A stretch of DNA of 15,901 nt from Thermoflexus sp. (GTDB taxonomy: Bacteria; Chloroflexota; Anaerolineae; B4-G1; DUEL01), in contig JAPYWT010000008.1 of assembly GCA_028276215.1 (NCBI GenBank), forward strand, positions 1 through 15,901, in the 5' to 3' direction. Below, one piece after another: positions 6,711 through 14,578 of the stretch. The position numbers and the translations under genes were made by a program. How positions within the stretch are numbered: the stretch's first letter is position 1; each line of letters begins with the position of its first letter. Below the pieces are notes generated by a model. The model ran no database searches. It was not told where the DNA came from and saw only the letters and a list, made by a program, of their open reading frames with translations.

Positions 6711-6713
6711 TCC
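6669..6713 (+). repeat. Perfect 21-bp inverted repeat over the stop of the TtcA-like gene
   Basis: Arms at 6669-6689 and 6693-6713 are perfectly complementary over 21 bases with a three-base loop (GCT). The arms are themselves built of the repeated word GCGAATC. The TGA of the TtcA-like gene (6708-6710) lies inside the right arm, and the smc start codon is only 15 bases after the hairpin. In RNA this would be a very stable stem between two genes. No T-run follows, so attenuation or RNA processing is as likely as termination. Confidence 0.9.
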
Positions 6714-6727
6714 TGCGATTCTTTCGT

Positions 6728-9700
6728 ATGCGTCTCAAACGTCTGGAACTTCAGGGCTATAAATCCTTCGCCGACCGGACGGAGTTCGTCTTCCCGACCG
6801 GCATCACGGCCATTGTCGGCCCCAACGGGTCCGGCAAATCCAACATCGCCGACGCCATTCGCTGGGCCCTGGGCGAGCAGAGCCTGCGGCTGCTGCGCGG
6901 TAAAACTACCGAGGATATGATTTTCTCCGGCGGCGGCCGCCGGGCGCGCGCGGGGATGGCCCAGGTGTTCCTCACCCTGGATAACGGCGACGGCTGGCTC
7001 CCCGTGGATTTCGCCGAAGTGACTCTGGGACGGCGCGCCTACCGTTCCGGCGAAAGCGAGTACCTGCTCAACGGCAACCGGGTCCGCCTGCGGGACCTGA
7101 TGGACCTCCTGGCCGAAAGCGGCCTGGCCCAGCGGACCTACACCGTCATCGGCCAGGGACTGGTGGATATGGCCCTCTCTCTCCAGCCCCAGGAGCGGCG
7201 CGCCCTGTTTGAAGAGGCCGCGGGCATCTCCGTCTACCGCGCCCGGCGGGAGGAGGCGGCGGCCCAACTGGATGAGACGGAGCGCAACCTGGACCGGGTG
7301 CGCGACCTGCTGAGCGAGATTGCGCCCCGCCTGAAGCGGCTGGAGGAACAGATGGCCCGCTTCCAGGAGTACGAGCGGGTCTCCGGCTACCTGAAACAAC
7401 TCCAGCGGGCCTGGTACGGCTACCACTGGGGACAGGCCCAGCAGGCGCTCCAGGCCGCCCAGGCACGGGCCCGCGCGGCCGAAGAGGCGCTGGCCGCCCG
7501 CCAGGCCGAGGCGGACGCCGTCGCCGCCCGCCTGGCCGACCTTCGCCACCGCCAGACTGAACTCCGCAACGACCTGCGGGACGCCTACCGCCGCGTCGCC
7601 GACCTCCACGAGCGCATGGACGCCGCCCAGCGGGAACTGGCCGCGCTGACGGAACGGTCCCGCCTGTTAGAGGTCCGGGAGAAGGAGTTGCAGGCGGAGA
7701 TGGAACCCCTTCAGGCCCAGGAGACGGCCCAGGCGGAACGGGTCCGGGCGGCCCAGGCCCAGGAAGCGGAACTCCGGGAACGGGTGGCCGCCCAGGAGGC
7801 CCGCGTCGCCGCAATGGAGGCGGAACTGGCCCGGTTGCGCCACCACGTTCGGGAGCAGGCCGCCCAGAGAGATCGGATAGAGGCCGAACTGCGCGCGCTG
7901 CGGGCCCGGCGGGCTGAACTGGAGAAGGCGCTGGCCGAGACGCGGGCCATGCAGGCCCGCCTGGAAGCGGAGCAGGAACTGCTGGCCCGGATGCGGGACG
8001 AGATGGCCGGCCTGGCCGAAGGGACGCGCCGCCTGCTCCAGGCGGGACTCCCGGGCGTCATCGGACTGGTGGGCCAGATTCTGCGGGTACCCCCGGAGTG
8101 GGAGCGGGCGGTGGAGGCCGCCCTGGGCCCGCGCCTGCAGGCCGTCATCGTGGAGGACTGGGAGACCGTCCGGGCGGCCCGCCGGGCCCTGGGAGAACAC
8201 GGGCGCGCCGTTCTGCTCCTGCTTACCCCCTCCCCTCGCCTGGCCGAAGGCCAGGAGAGGGGAGGGGGTAGCGGCGAAGCCGCTGGGGGTGGGGTGAGGT
8301 CCACCCCCCTTGTCTCCTGCGAGGAGCGCTTCCGGCCCGTCGTGGAGGCCCTGCTGGGACGGGTGTGGCTGGTGGAGGACCTGGAGGCGGCCCGCGCGCT
8401 GGCCCCGACCCTGCCCCCGGGCGGCCGATGCGTCACCCGGGAGGGCGAAATCGTCGCCGCCGACGGGACGGTCACCGTTGGCCGGGCCGAAGGGGGCCTG
8501 CTGGCCCGGGAGCGGGCCTGGACGGAACTGCCGGGCCGTCTGGAGGCCGTCCGCCGGAAACGGGAGGAGCAGGAGGCGGAACTGGCCCGGGTCGCCGGGG
8601 CGATAGATGAGGGGGAGGCGCGCCGTCGGGAGGCCGGCCGCGCCGCCGACGAGGCGGCCGCCCATCTGGCCCAGGCGGAATCCCCCCTGGCCCAGGCCCG
8701 TACCGATCTGGCCCTGGCCCGTCAGGCGCTGGAGAACGGGCGCAGTCTGCTGGCCCGCGAACAGGCCGCGCTGGACCGGGTCCGCCGGGAGATAGAGGCC
8801 CGACGTGCCCGCCTGGCGGACGTGCGGCGGGAGCGGGAGACGGTCGGGAAACGCCTGGAAGCCCTTCAGCAGGAGACGGGCCGCTACGAGGAGGCGCTGC
8901 GGGAGACCCGCGCCCGCATCGGCCCCGCCGAGGAGGAACTGAGCCGACTGGCTGCCGAACAGGAGGCCGCCGAGGCGGATGAGCGACGGGTCTCCGCCCG
9001 CATCCGTCAGGCGGAGGAGGGGTGGAACGCAGCCCGCCTGGAGGTCTCCCGCGCCCAGGACCGCCTGACCCGTCTCCAGGAGCGCATCCAGGAGGACCTG
9101 GGACTGGTGGACCTGGAGGTGCGCGGCCCCGTCCGGCTCCAGCAACCGCTGCCGCTGGAACCGCTGGTCACGTCTCTCCCCATTGTGGAAGTTCTGCCGG
9201 AGGGTCTGGAGGAGGAGATTCACCGCCTGAAGGCCCGTCTGCGGCAACTGGGGCCGATCAACCCCGGCGCGCCCCAGGAATACGCCGAGGTCAGTGAGCG
9301 CCACCGCTTCCTCTCCGAGCAGGTCGCCGACCTGGAGGCGGCGTCGGCCCGGCTGCGCGCCGTCATCGCCGAACTGGACCAGATGATGGAGCGGGCGTTC
9401 CGGGAGACCTTTGAGGCCGTCGCCCAGGCCTTTGAGGAGAACTTCACCCGTCTCTTCAACGGTGGGTCGGCCCGCCTGGAACTGACCGACCCCGACGACC
9501 CGGCCCGAACCGGCGTGGACATCCTGGCCCGTCCGCCGGGGAAGCGGCTCCAGAGTCTGGCCCTGCTCTCCGGGGGGGAACGGGCCCTTACCGCCGTCGC
9601 CCTCATCTTCGCCATTCTCAAGGTTCGCCCGACCCCCTTCTGCGTTCTGGACGAGGTGGACGCGATGCTGGACGAGGCGAACGTGGCCCGCTTCCGGGAC

Positions 9701-9880
9701 CTGCTGACGGAACTCTCGGAGCGGACCCAGTTCATCGTCATCACCCACAACCGGGGGACGGTGGAGGCCGCCGACACGGTCTACGGCGTCTCCATGGGCC
9801 CCGACGGCGTCAGCCAGGCCCTCTCCCTGCGGCTGGATGAAGAGTCACCACGAAGACACGAAGACACAAAGGGGAATTAA
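6728..9880 (+). CDS. smc: Chromosome segregation protein SMC
   Basis: SMC is the ATPase core of bacterial condensin, a dimer that loops and compacts the chromosome. At 1050 residues it is somewhat shorter than the usual 1150-1190. The N-terminal head has MRLKRLELQGYKSFAD and Walker A GPNGSGKS at residues 31-38. Long Glu/Arg/Ala-rich coiled coils flank a hinge from about residue 438 to 600. The C-terminal head carries the ABC signature LSGGE at 947-951 and Walker B FCVLDEVDAMLDE near 971. Residues about 500-524, inside the hinge, are encoded by a palindromic repeat. The last 11 residues (SPRRHEDTKGN) come from a CACGAAGAC repeat. scpA and scpB are not adjacent. Confidence 0.97.
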   Translation: MRLKRLELQGYKSFADRTEFVFPTGITAIVGPNGSGKSNIADAIRWALGEQSLRLLRGKTTEDMIFSGGGRRARAGMAQVFLTLDNGDGWLPVDFAEVTLGRRAYRSGESEYLLNGNRVRLRDLMDLLAESGLAQRTYTVIGQGLVDMALSLQPQERRALFEEAAGISVYRARREEAAAQLDETERNLDRVRDLLSEIAPRLKRLEEQMARFQEYERVSGYLKQLQRAWYGYHWGQAQQALQAAQARARAAEEALAARQAEADAVAARLADLRHRQTELRNDLRDAYRRVADLHERMDAAQRELAALTERSRLLEVREKELQAEMEPLQAQETAQAERVRAAQAQEAELRERVAAQEARVAAMEAELARLRHHVREQAAQRDRIEAELRALRARRAELEKALAETRAMQARLEAEQELLARMRDEMAGLAEGTRRLLQAGLPGVIGLVGQILRVPPEWERAVEAALGPRLQAVIVEDWETVRAARRALGEHGRAVLLLLTPSPRLAEGQERGGGSGEAAGGGVRSTPLVSCEERFRPVVEALLGRVWLVEDLEAARALAPTLPPGGRCVTREGEIVAADGTVTVGRAEGGLLARERAWTELPGRLEAVRRKREEQEAELARVAGAIDEGEARRREAGRAADEAAAHLAQAESPLAQARTDLALARQALENGRSLLAREQAALDRVRREIEARRARLADVRRERETVGKRLEALQQETGRYEEALRETRARIGPAEEELSRLAAEQEAAEADERRVSARIRQAEEGWNAARLEVSRAQDRLTRLQERIQEDLGLVDLEVRGPVRLQQPLPLEPLVTSLPIVEVLPEGLEEEIHRLKARLRQLGPINPGAPQEYAEVSERHRFLSEQVADLEAASARLRAVIAELDQMMERAFRETFEAVAQAFEENFTRLFNGGSARLELTDPDDPARTGVDILARPPGKRLQSLALLSGGERALTAVALIFAILKVRPTPFCVLDEVDAMLDEANVARFRDLLTELSERTQFIVITHNRGTVEAADTVYGVSMGPDGVSQALSLRLDEESPRRHEDTKGN
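8225..8299 (+). repeat. Palindromic repeat in frame within the smc hinge
   Basis: Arms at 8226-8245 and 8249-8268 pair over 20 bases with one mismatch and a GAA loop. The right flank, 8273-8299, is an exact inverted copy of 27 bases at 1011-1037 in an intergenic repeat block. The whole 75 bases keep the smc frame and encode a Gly-rich, low-complexity segment (residues 500-524, including ERGGGSGEAAGGGV) between two normal hinge stretches, GRAVLLLL before and ERFRPVVEALLGRVWLVEDL after. It looks like an inserted mobile-type repeat tolerated as a surface loop. Confidence 0.8.
9846..9872. repeat. Inverted single copy of the CACGAAGAC repeat at the end of smc
   Basis: This stretch matches the reverse complement of the downstream tandem unit at 24 of 27 positions and supplies the last codons of smc before its TAA (9878-9880). 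Together with the first direct copy at 9910 it can form a hairpin whose loop is an AT-rich ATTAAAAATTAAC-type segment (about 9876-9908). Confidence 0.8.
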
Positions 9881-9909
9881 AAATTAACAATTAAAAAATT
9901 AACAGTGAA

Positions 9910-10160
9910 CCTTCGTGTCTTCGTGTCTTGGTGGTTTTATAAAAAAACAACAAACCTTCGTGTCTTCGTGTCTTGGTGGTTTTATAAAAAACAACAAACC
10001 TTCGTGTCTTCGTGTCTTGGTGGTTTTATAAAAAACAACAAACCTTCGTGTCTTCGTGTCTTGGTGGTTTTATAAAAAAACAAACCTTCGTGTCTTCGTG
10101 TCTTGGTGGTTTTATAAAAAACAACAAACCTTCGTGTCTTCGTGTCTTGGTGGTTTTATT
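9910..10160 (+). repeat. Six tandem direct repeats of about 44 bp between smc and the asparaginase gene
   Basis: Units begin at 9910, 9955, 9999, 10043, 10085 and 10129, spaced 45, 44, 44, 42 and 44 bases. Each unit has CCTTCGTGTCTTCGTGTC, then TTGGTGG, the perfect palindrome TTTTATAAAA with a variable A-run, and usually ACAACAAA; the last unit breaks off at TTTTATT. Differences between copies are almost only in the length of the A-run and the ACA link, so the array is recent or kept uniform. It ends one base before the GAAGGAGG ribosome binding site of the asparaginase gene. Its composition is much richer in A and T than the surrounding genes. Confidence 0.95.
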
Positions 10161-10171
10161 GAAGGAGGCAA

Positions 10172-11158
10172 ATGGCCATAGTTGCGGTTCTCACCACAGG
10201 CGGGACGGTGGCGATGCGCCACGATCCAGAGCGGGGCGGCGCGGTCCCGGCCCTGACGGCCGCCGACCTGACCGCCGTCCTTCCGTCCGGCGCGCCGGAA
10301 CTGGCGGTGGAGGAGGTCTGCAACCTGCCCAGTTCCCACTTCACCCTGGACCACCTCTGGCGCATCCGGGAGCGGGCCGCCGCGTGGGTGGCGAACCCGG
10401 AGGTTTCGGGCGTGGTCATCACCCACGGGACGGACACGCTGGAGGAGACGGCGTATCTGCTGGACCTGACCGTCCCCGGCGAGACGCCGCTGGTGCTGAC
10501 CGGCGCGATGCGGACGGCCTCGGAGGTCGGCGCGGACGGCCCGGCCAACCTCTGGGCGGCGGTGCGGGTGGCGGCCTCTCCCGCCGCGCGCGGGCTGGGC
10601 GCGCTGGTCGTCCTGAACGACGAAATTCACGCCGCGCGCTTCGTCACCAAGACCGACACTCTCTCCCCCGCCACCTTCCGGTCTCCCGGCTGGGGGCCGC
10701 TGGGCCGGGTGGAGGGCGACCGAGTGCACATTCCCTGGCGAATCGGGCGGGAGGTCATCCCCTGCCCGCGCCTGGAGGAGCGAGTGGTGCTCATCAAACT
10801 GGCCGTCGGGATGGGGCCGGAATTGTTGGAGGCCGCGCTGGCCTGGGGCGCGCAGGGAGTGGTGATAGAGGCGCTGGGCGCCAGCCGGATTCCCCCCTGG
10901 TGGCTGCCCGTCATAGAGCGGGCGCTGGCGGAGGGCGTGGCCGTCGTCATCGCCAGCCGCTGCCCCTCCGGGCGGGTCTGGGATGCCTACGGCTACCGGA
11001 CGCTGCAAGAGATGGGCTGCCTCTTCTCCCCCGGCCTGAACGGCCCCAAGGCCCGTATCCGGCTGATGGTCGTCCTGGGCGCAGCGCAGGGACCCGCAGA
11101 AGTCCCCACACTGTGGAAGTCCTCATCACACTCTGTGGAGAATCTCCGATGCGCATAG
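10172..11158 (+). CDS. Asparaginase/glutaminase family protein
   Basis: A 328-residue type I/II L-asparaginase family amidohydrolase, which releases ammonia from asparagine (or glutamine). The first active-site stretch is LTTGGTVA with Thr12 as the nucleophile. The second is THGTDTLEETA with Thr87 and Asp88, and Lys160 in FVTKTDT completes the catalytic set. No signal peptide is visible, so it should be cytoplasmic. GGAGG precedes the ATG by four bases, immediately after the tandem array. The next gene, an MFS transporter, starts inside its last codons (overlap of ten bases), so the two are co-transcribed. Whether the true substrate is asparagine is not certain, because related enzymes act on other amides. 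Confidence 0.92.
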   Translation: MAIVAVLTTGGTVAMRHDPERGGAVPALTAADLTAVLPSGAPELAVEEVCNLPSSHFTLDHLWRIRERAAAWVANPEVSGVVITHGTDTLEETAYLLDLTVPGETPLVLTGAMRTASEVGADGPANLWAAVRVAASPAARGLGALVVLNDEIHAARFVTKTDTLSPATFRSPGWGPLGRVEGDRVHIPWRIGREVIPCPRLEERVVLIKLAVGMGPELLEAALAWGAQGVVIEALGASRIPPWWLPVIERALAEGVAVVIASRCPSGRVWDAYGYRTLQEMGCLFSPGLNGPKARIRLMVVLGAAQGPAEVPTLWKSSSHSVENLRCA

Positions 11159-12336
11159 AGTTTCTGGTCGTCTATCTCATCACATTTCTCGTTTTTCTGG
11201 ATACCCATGGCCTTGCCCCGTTGATGGCGCCCTATGCGCGGACTTTGGGGGCTCCCGTTTACCTCATCGGGTGGATTGTGGGCCTCTACTCGGTGGCCAA
11301 CCTGATGGGCAACCTGGGCGGCGGATGGTGGGCGGACCGGGTGGGGCGCAAACTCCCCCTCGTCGTCGGCCTGACGGTGGTGGCTGCGGCGCTGCTGGCC
11401 TATCCGCTGCTCCGGGAGCCGCACGCGCTGCTGGTCGTCCGCTTCCTGCACGGTATGGGAAGCGCCCTGGTGACGCCCGCCGCTCTGGCCTATCTGGGGG
11501 ACGCGTCCCTCTCCACGTCCCGCGGGGGGACGATGGCCCTCTATGGAGTGGCCTACGGAATGTCGGGCCTGATCGGTCCGCCACTGGCCGGTATCGTGCG
11601 GGACCGGCTGGGATATCCCGCTGTCTTTATCGGGCTGTCGGCGCTGATGCTGACGGTTGCACTCGTTGCCGGAGCGAAAGTCCGGGGCAGCAGGATTTCT
11701 TCTCCGGAGCGCCCCGCTTCCCGAATCCCCTGGCGTTCCCTGCTCCGGGTCGGCCTTTCCGTTTCCTTCCTTGCGGCGTTCTGCTGGATGTTTATGATGG
11801 GAACCCTTCTGGTGTTCCTTCCCTTGATCGGAGAGGAACGGGGGTTCACGGCCGCACGGGTGGGTATGCTCTTCGGCGGTTTTGCCCTGGCTGCCACCCT
11901 GGTGCAGGCCTCCCCCCTGGGGCGCCTCTCGGACCGATGGGGCCGGTTTCCCCTGATCGCCCTGGGGCTGGCGCTGATCGCCATTGCCCTGCTGGCCCTG
12001 AGCGTCTCCTACCGTTGGGGGCAGATGATGGGCGGTATGGCGATCTACGGCCTGGGCTTCGGCTTTCTCTTCCCTGCGATGTCGGCCTTGCTGGTGGATG
12101 AGACGACGCCGCTGACCCGGGGCAAGGCTTCCGGCGTCTTTATGGCCATGATCTCGGTGGGTATGATTGTGGGAAGCGGAATGGCGGGTCTGATGGACCA
12201 ATGGCATCGGGCCGCAGGGATTCATCCTTTTCAGTTCGCCGCGATGGTGGTATCTTTGGGGTTGCTCTGGACCGTCTCCGGTGGCCGGATGGTCCGCCGT
12301 CTCCGCAGCGCCCGAATGAATCGTAATACGCCCTGA
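11149..12336 (+). CDS. Major facilitator superfamily transporter
   Basis: A 395-residue integral membrane transporter with about twelve hydrophobic segments. The MFS motif A is visible as NLGGGWWADRVGRK between the second and third helices and again in the second half as PLGRLSDRWGR. The layout is that of drug-efflux or sugar-efflux type antiporters (12 helices), but the substrate cannot be told. The start is the ATG at 11149, preceded by GGAG eight bases upstream and overlapping the end of the asparaginase gene. A much longer frame from 10012 would run through the asparaginase gene out of frame and is rejected. Its TGA is directly joined to the ribosome binding site of rsfS (TGAAGGAGG). Confidence 0.93.
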   Translation: MRIEFLVVYLITFLVFLDTHGLAPLMAPYARTLGAPVYLIGWIVGLYSVANLMGNLGGGWWADRVGRKLPLVVGLTVVAAALLAYPLLREPHALLVVRFLHGMGSALVTPAALAYLGDASLSTSRGGTMALYGVAYGMSGLIGPPLAGIVRDRLGYPAVFIGLSALMLTVALVAGAKVRGSRISSPERPASRIPWRSLLRVGLSVSFLAAFCWMFMMGTLLVFLPLIGEERGFTAARVGMLFGGFALAATLVQASPLGRLSDRWGRFPLIALGLALIAIALLALSVSYRWGQMMGGMAIYGLGFGFLFPAMSALLVDETTPLTRGKASGVFMAMISVGMIVGSGMAGLMDQWHRAAGIHPFQFAAMVVSLGLLWTVSGGRMVRRLRSARMNRNTP

Positions 12337-12348
12337 AGGAGGTGGAAT

Positions 12349-12696
12349 CTGGAACCCATAGACCTGGCCCGACAGATTGTGGACGTGATGGTAGAGAAGA
12401 AAGGAGAGGACATCCTGCTCCTGGACATCCACGAACTGACCATGCTCACCGACTACTTCGTCCTCTGCAGCGGTGCCAGCGACCGGCAACTGCAGGCGCT
12501 GGAAAGCGGTATCCGGGAGGAGATTGAAAAGCAACTGGATGTTTCTCCTCTCCACGTGGAAGGGGAGCCGTCATCCGGCTGGATTCTGATGGACTATGGG
12601 CCTGTGGTGGTGCACATCTTCGCCCCGGAGGTCCGAGAATACTACAACCTGGAGGGTCTCTGGCGACGCGGCCGGGTGATCGTGCGCATCCAGTAA
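12349..12696 (+). CDS. rsfS: Ribosomal silencing factor RsfS, probable CTG start
   Basis: RsfS binds ribosomal protein L14 on the free 50S subunit and blocks joining with 30S when nutrients are scarce. The 115-residue frame contains the family blocks LLLDIHELTMLTDYFVLCSG, EGEPSSGWILMDYG and VVVHIFAPEVREYYNLEGLW. The family normally begins with a helix of the form LELARLIVEALEDKKAEDI; here EPIDLARQIVDVMVEKKGEDI matches this only if translation starts at CTG 12349. An AGGAGG lies six bases before that CTG, while the first ATG (12379) has no ribosome binding site and would remove half of the helix. The binding site touches the stop of the MFS gene, so translation is probably coupled. Confidence 0.9.
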   Translation: MEPIDLARQIVDVMVEKKGEDILLLDIHELTMLTDYFVLCSGASDRQLQALESGIREEIEKQLDVSPLHVEGEPSSGWILMDYGPVVVHIFAPEVREYYNLEGLWRRGRVIVRIQ

Positions 12697-12703
12697 GTAA
12701 GAA

Positions 12704-12774
12704 AACCACGAAGACACAAAGACACGAAGAATCAAAAAATCTTTGTATCTTCGTGTCTTGGTGTCTTGGTGGTT
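12704..12774. repeat. Inverted CACGAAGAC repeat between rsfS and korA
   Basis: Arms at 12704-12730 and 12748-12774 match over 25 of 27 positions, with an AT-rich loop (ATCAAAAAATCTTTGTA). The words are the same as in the smc-asparaginase array and at 15456-15520. It starts eight bases after the rsfS stop and ends 20 bases before the korA ATG. It could end the rsfS transcript or protect its 3' end; no clear T-run follows. Confidence 0.85.
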
Positions 12775-12794
12775 AAAACAATCGGGGGTGTTCT

Positions 12795-14531
12795 ATGCAG
12801 ACCGTAGATGACCTGATCATTCGCATCGGCGGCGAGGCCGGGATGGGGCTGGAGTCCAGCGGCGTCGGGTTCTCCCAGGCGCTGGTGCGCGGTGGCCTCC
12901 ACGTCTTCGGCCTCCCCGACTACCATTCCCGCATCCGGGGCGGCCACAACTTCTTCTCCGTCCGCATCGCCCGCCGCCCCCTCTACAGCCACACCGAACC
13001 GGTCCACCTGCTCCTGGCGCTGGATCAGGAAACGGTGCGACGGCACATCGGCGCGGTGGTGCCCGGCGGCGCCGTCGTCTACGACGAGAAGGACGGCCTT
13101 CCCGACATCCCCCGCCGAACGGACATCGGATACTTCTCCATTCCTCTGGCGAAACTGGCGGAGGAGGCCGGCGGGAGCGCCATAATGCGCAACACGCTGG
13201 TCTTCGCCGTGGCCGCCGGGCTGATCGGGTTTGACCCGACGTACATTGAGAGCGTGGCCCGCGATAACTTCGCCCGCAAGGGGCCGGCGGTGGTGGACGC
13301 CAACCTGCGGGTCATCCAGGCGGGTGTGGAGGCCTCCCGTCCCTTCCAGGCTGACTTCCCCTTCCGGATGGAAGCGGTCCTGGACGCGCCCCGTCGGCTG
13401 CTGCTGAACGGCAACCAGGCCTTCGCGATGGGCGCGCTGGCGGGTGGCTGTCGCTTCGTCTCCGGCTATCCGATGACGCCGGGGAGCCCCGTCCTGGAGT
13501 GGATGGCCGCCCACGCGGCCGAGTACGGCGTCGTCACTCTGCAGGTGGAGGACGAGATCGCGGCCCTCTGCATGGCCATTGGCGCCGGGTACGCCGGGGT
13601 GCGGGCGATGGCCCCCACCTCCGGTGGCGGCTTCTCCCTGATGGTGGAAGCCCTGGGCCTGGCCGGGATGACGGAGGTCCCCGTCGTCGTCTACGAGGCC
13701 CAGCGGCCCGGCCCCTCCACCGGCCTGGCGACCCGCACGGAGCAGGGCGACCTCCTCTTCGTCCTCCACGCCTCCCAGGGCGAGTTCCCGCGCATCATCC
13801 TGGCTCCGGGGACGGTGGAGCAGGCCTTTGAGGCGGGCTGGCGGGCCTTCAACTTCGCCGAACGGTACCAGACTCCCGTCATCGTCCTCTCCGACCACTA
13901 CCTGGCCACCTCCGTCCGGGACGTGGCCCCCGAAGACCTGAACTTTGACGCGGTGGTCATAGACCGGGGGGAGTTGCTGACGGAGGCGGACCTGGACCGT
14001 CTGGAGGGCGAGTACAGGCGGCACGCGTTCACCGAAAGCGGAATCTCCCCGCGGGCGATTCCGGGCCACCCGAAGGCCGTCTATGCCTCCTCCAGCGACG
14101 AGCACGACGAGTACGGCCACATCTATGAGGACGCGGAGAACCGCCGCCGGATGCAGGAGAAGCGGATGCGGAAGTTGGAAACGGCCCGCTCCGAGATGCG
14201 GCCCCCCACCGCCTACGGCGCCGCCGACCCCGACCTGACCTTCATCGCCTGGGGGTCCACCTACGGACCGCTGCGGGAGGCGGTGGACCGGCTGAACGGC
14301 CAGGGGGTTCGGGCCCGGATGCTTCACTTCACCGACATCTGGCCGGTCCCCCAGGGTGTGGAGGCCCTGCTGGCGGGCGAGACGGTGGCGGTGGAGAACA
14401 ACTACTCCGGCCAGTTCGCCGACCTGCTCCGCATGGCGACGGGCCACACCGTCTCCCGCCGCATCCTGAAATGGGACGGTCGGCCCCTGTCGCCGGAGTA
14501 CATCACGCATCACGTTTCACGTTTCACGTGA
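12795..14531 (+). CDS. korA: 2-oxoacid:ferredoxin oxidoreductase, alpha subunit (gamma-alpha fusion)
   Basis: This is the large subunit (578 residues) of a two-subunit 2-oxoacid:ferredoxin oxidoreductase, which with KorB oxidises a 2-oxoacid such as 2-oxoglutarate to acyl-CoA and reduces ferredoxin, or runs in reverse to fix CO2. Residues 1-190 are the gamma domain with RIGGEAGMG at 10-18. The alpha part starts near 195 (LNGNQAFAMGA), with GYPMTPGSP, TSGGGFSLMVEALGLAGMTE, the conserved TRTEQGDLL, and a C-terminal domain near 475-575. A G-rich GGGGGTG precedes the ATG. Its last residues (ITHHVSRFT) and TGA are encoded by a CACGTTT repeat. korB follows after 47 bases. The substrate could also be pyruvate or a branched-chain oxoacid. 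Confidence 0.93.
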   Translation: MQTVDDLIIRIGGEAGMGLESSGVGFSQALVRGGLHVFGLPDYHSRIRGGHNFFSVRIARRPLYSHTEPVHLLLALDQETVRRHIGAVVPGGAVVYDEKDGLPDIPRRTDIGYFSIPLAKLAEEAGGSAIMRNTLVFAVAAGLIGFDPTYIESVARDNFARKGPAVVDANLRVIQAGVEASRPFQADFPFRMEAVLDAPRRLLLNGNQAFAMGALAGGCRFVSGYPMTPGSPVLEWMAAHAAEYGVVTLQVEDEIAALCMAIGAGYAGVRAMAPTSGGGFSLMVEALGLAGMTEVPVVVYEAQRPGPSTGLATRTEQGDLLFVLHASQGEFPRIILAPGTVEQAFEAGWRAFNFAERYQTPVIVLSDHYLATSVRDVAPEDLNFDAVVIDRGELLTEADLDRLEGEYRRHAFTESGISPRAIPGHPKAVYASSSDEHDEYGHIYEDAENRRRMQEKRMRKLETARSEMRPPTAYGAADPDLTFIAWGSTYGPLREAVDRLNGQGVRARMLHFTDIWPVPQGVEALLAGETVAVENNYSGQFADLLRMATGHTVSRRILKWDGRPLSPEYITHHVSRFT

Positions 14532-14567
14532 GGCGTGAAGCGTAAAACGCAAAACGTGAAACACGTG
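14511..14567. repeat. CACGTTT-word inverted repeat at the korA-korB junction
   Basis: Words CACGTTTCACGTTTCACGTG (14511-14530) face AAAACGTGAAACACGTG (14551-14567) across a spacer with GCGTGAAGCGTAAAACGC. It encodes the last codons of korA, includes its TGA, and ends four bases before the GGAGG of korB. A moderate stem between two subunits of one enzyme could set their relative expression. Confidence 0.75.
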
Positions 14568-14578
14568 AAGGAGGCACT

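Noticed and set aside
7667..9748. A 693-codon open frame on the minus strand
   Set aside because: It is the antisense of smc; high GC and biased third positions keep it open, and its composition is not protein-like.
9910..10160. Possible CRISPR array, because of regular spacing of 42-45 bases
   Set aside because: There are no unique spacers: the sequence between the conserved parts is the same A-rich link in every unit, and no cas gene is nearby.
10012..12336. A 774-codon open frame through the tandem array, the asparaginase gene and the MFS gene
   Set aside because: Its first part reads repeat DNA and the asparaginase gene out of frame; only the part from the ATG at 11149 is a real (MFS) protein.
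12732..14513. A 593-codon open frame on the minus strand
   Set aside because: It is the antisense of korA, whose sense frame has clear family motifs.
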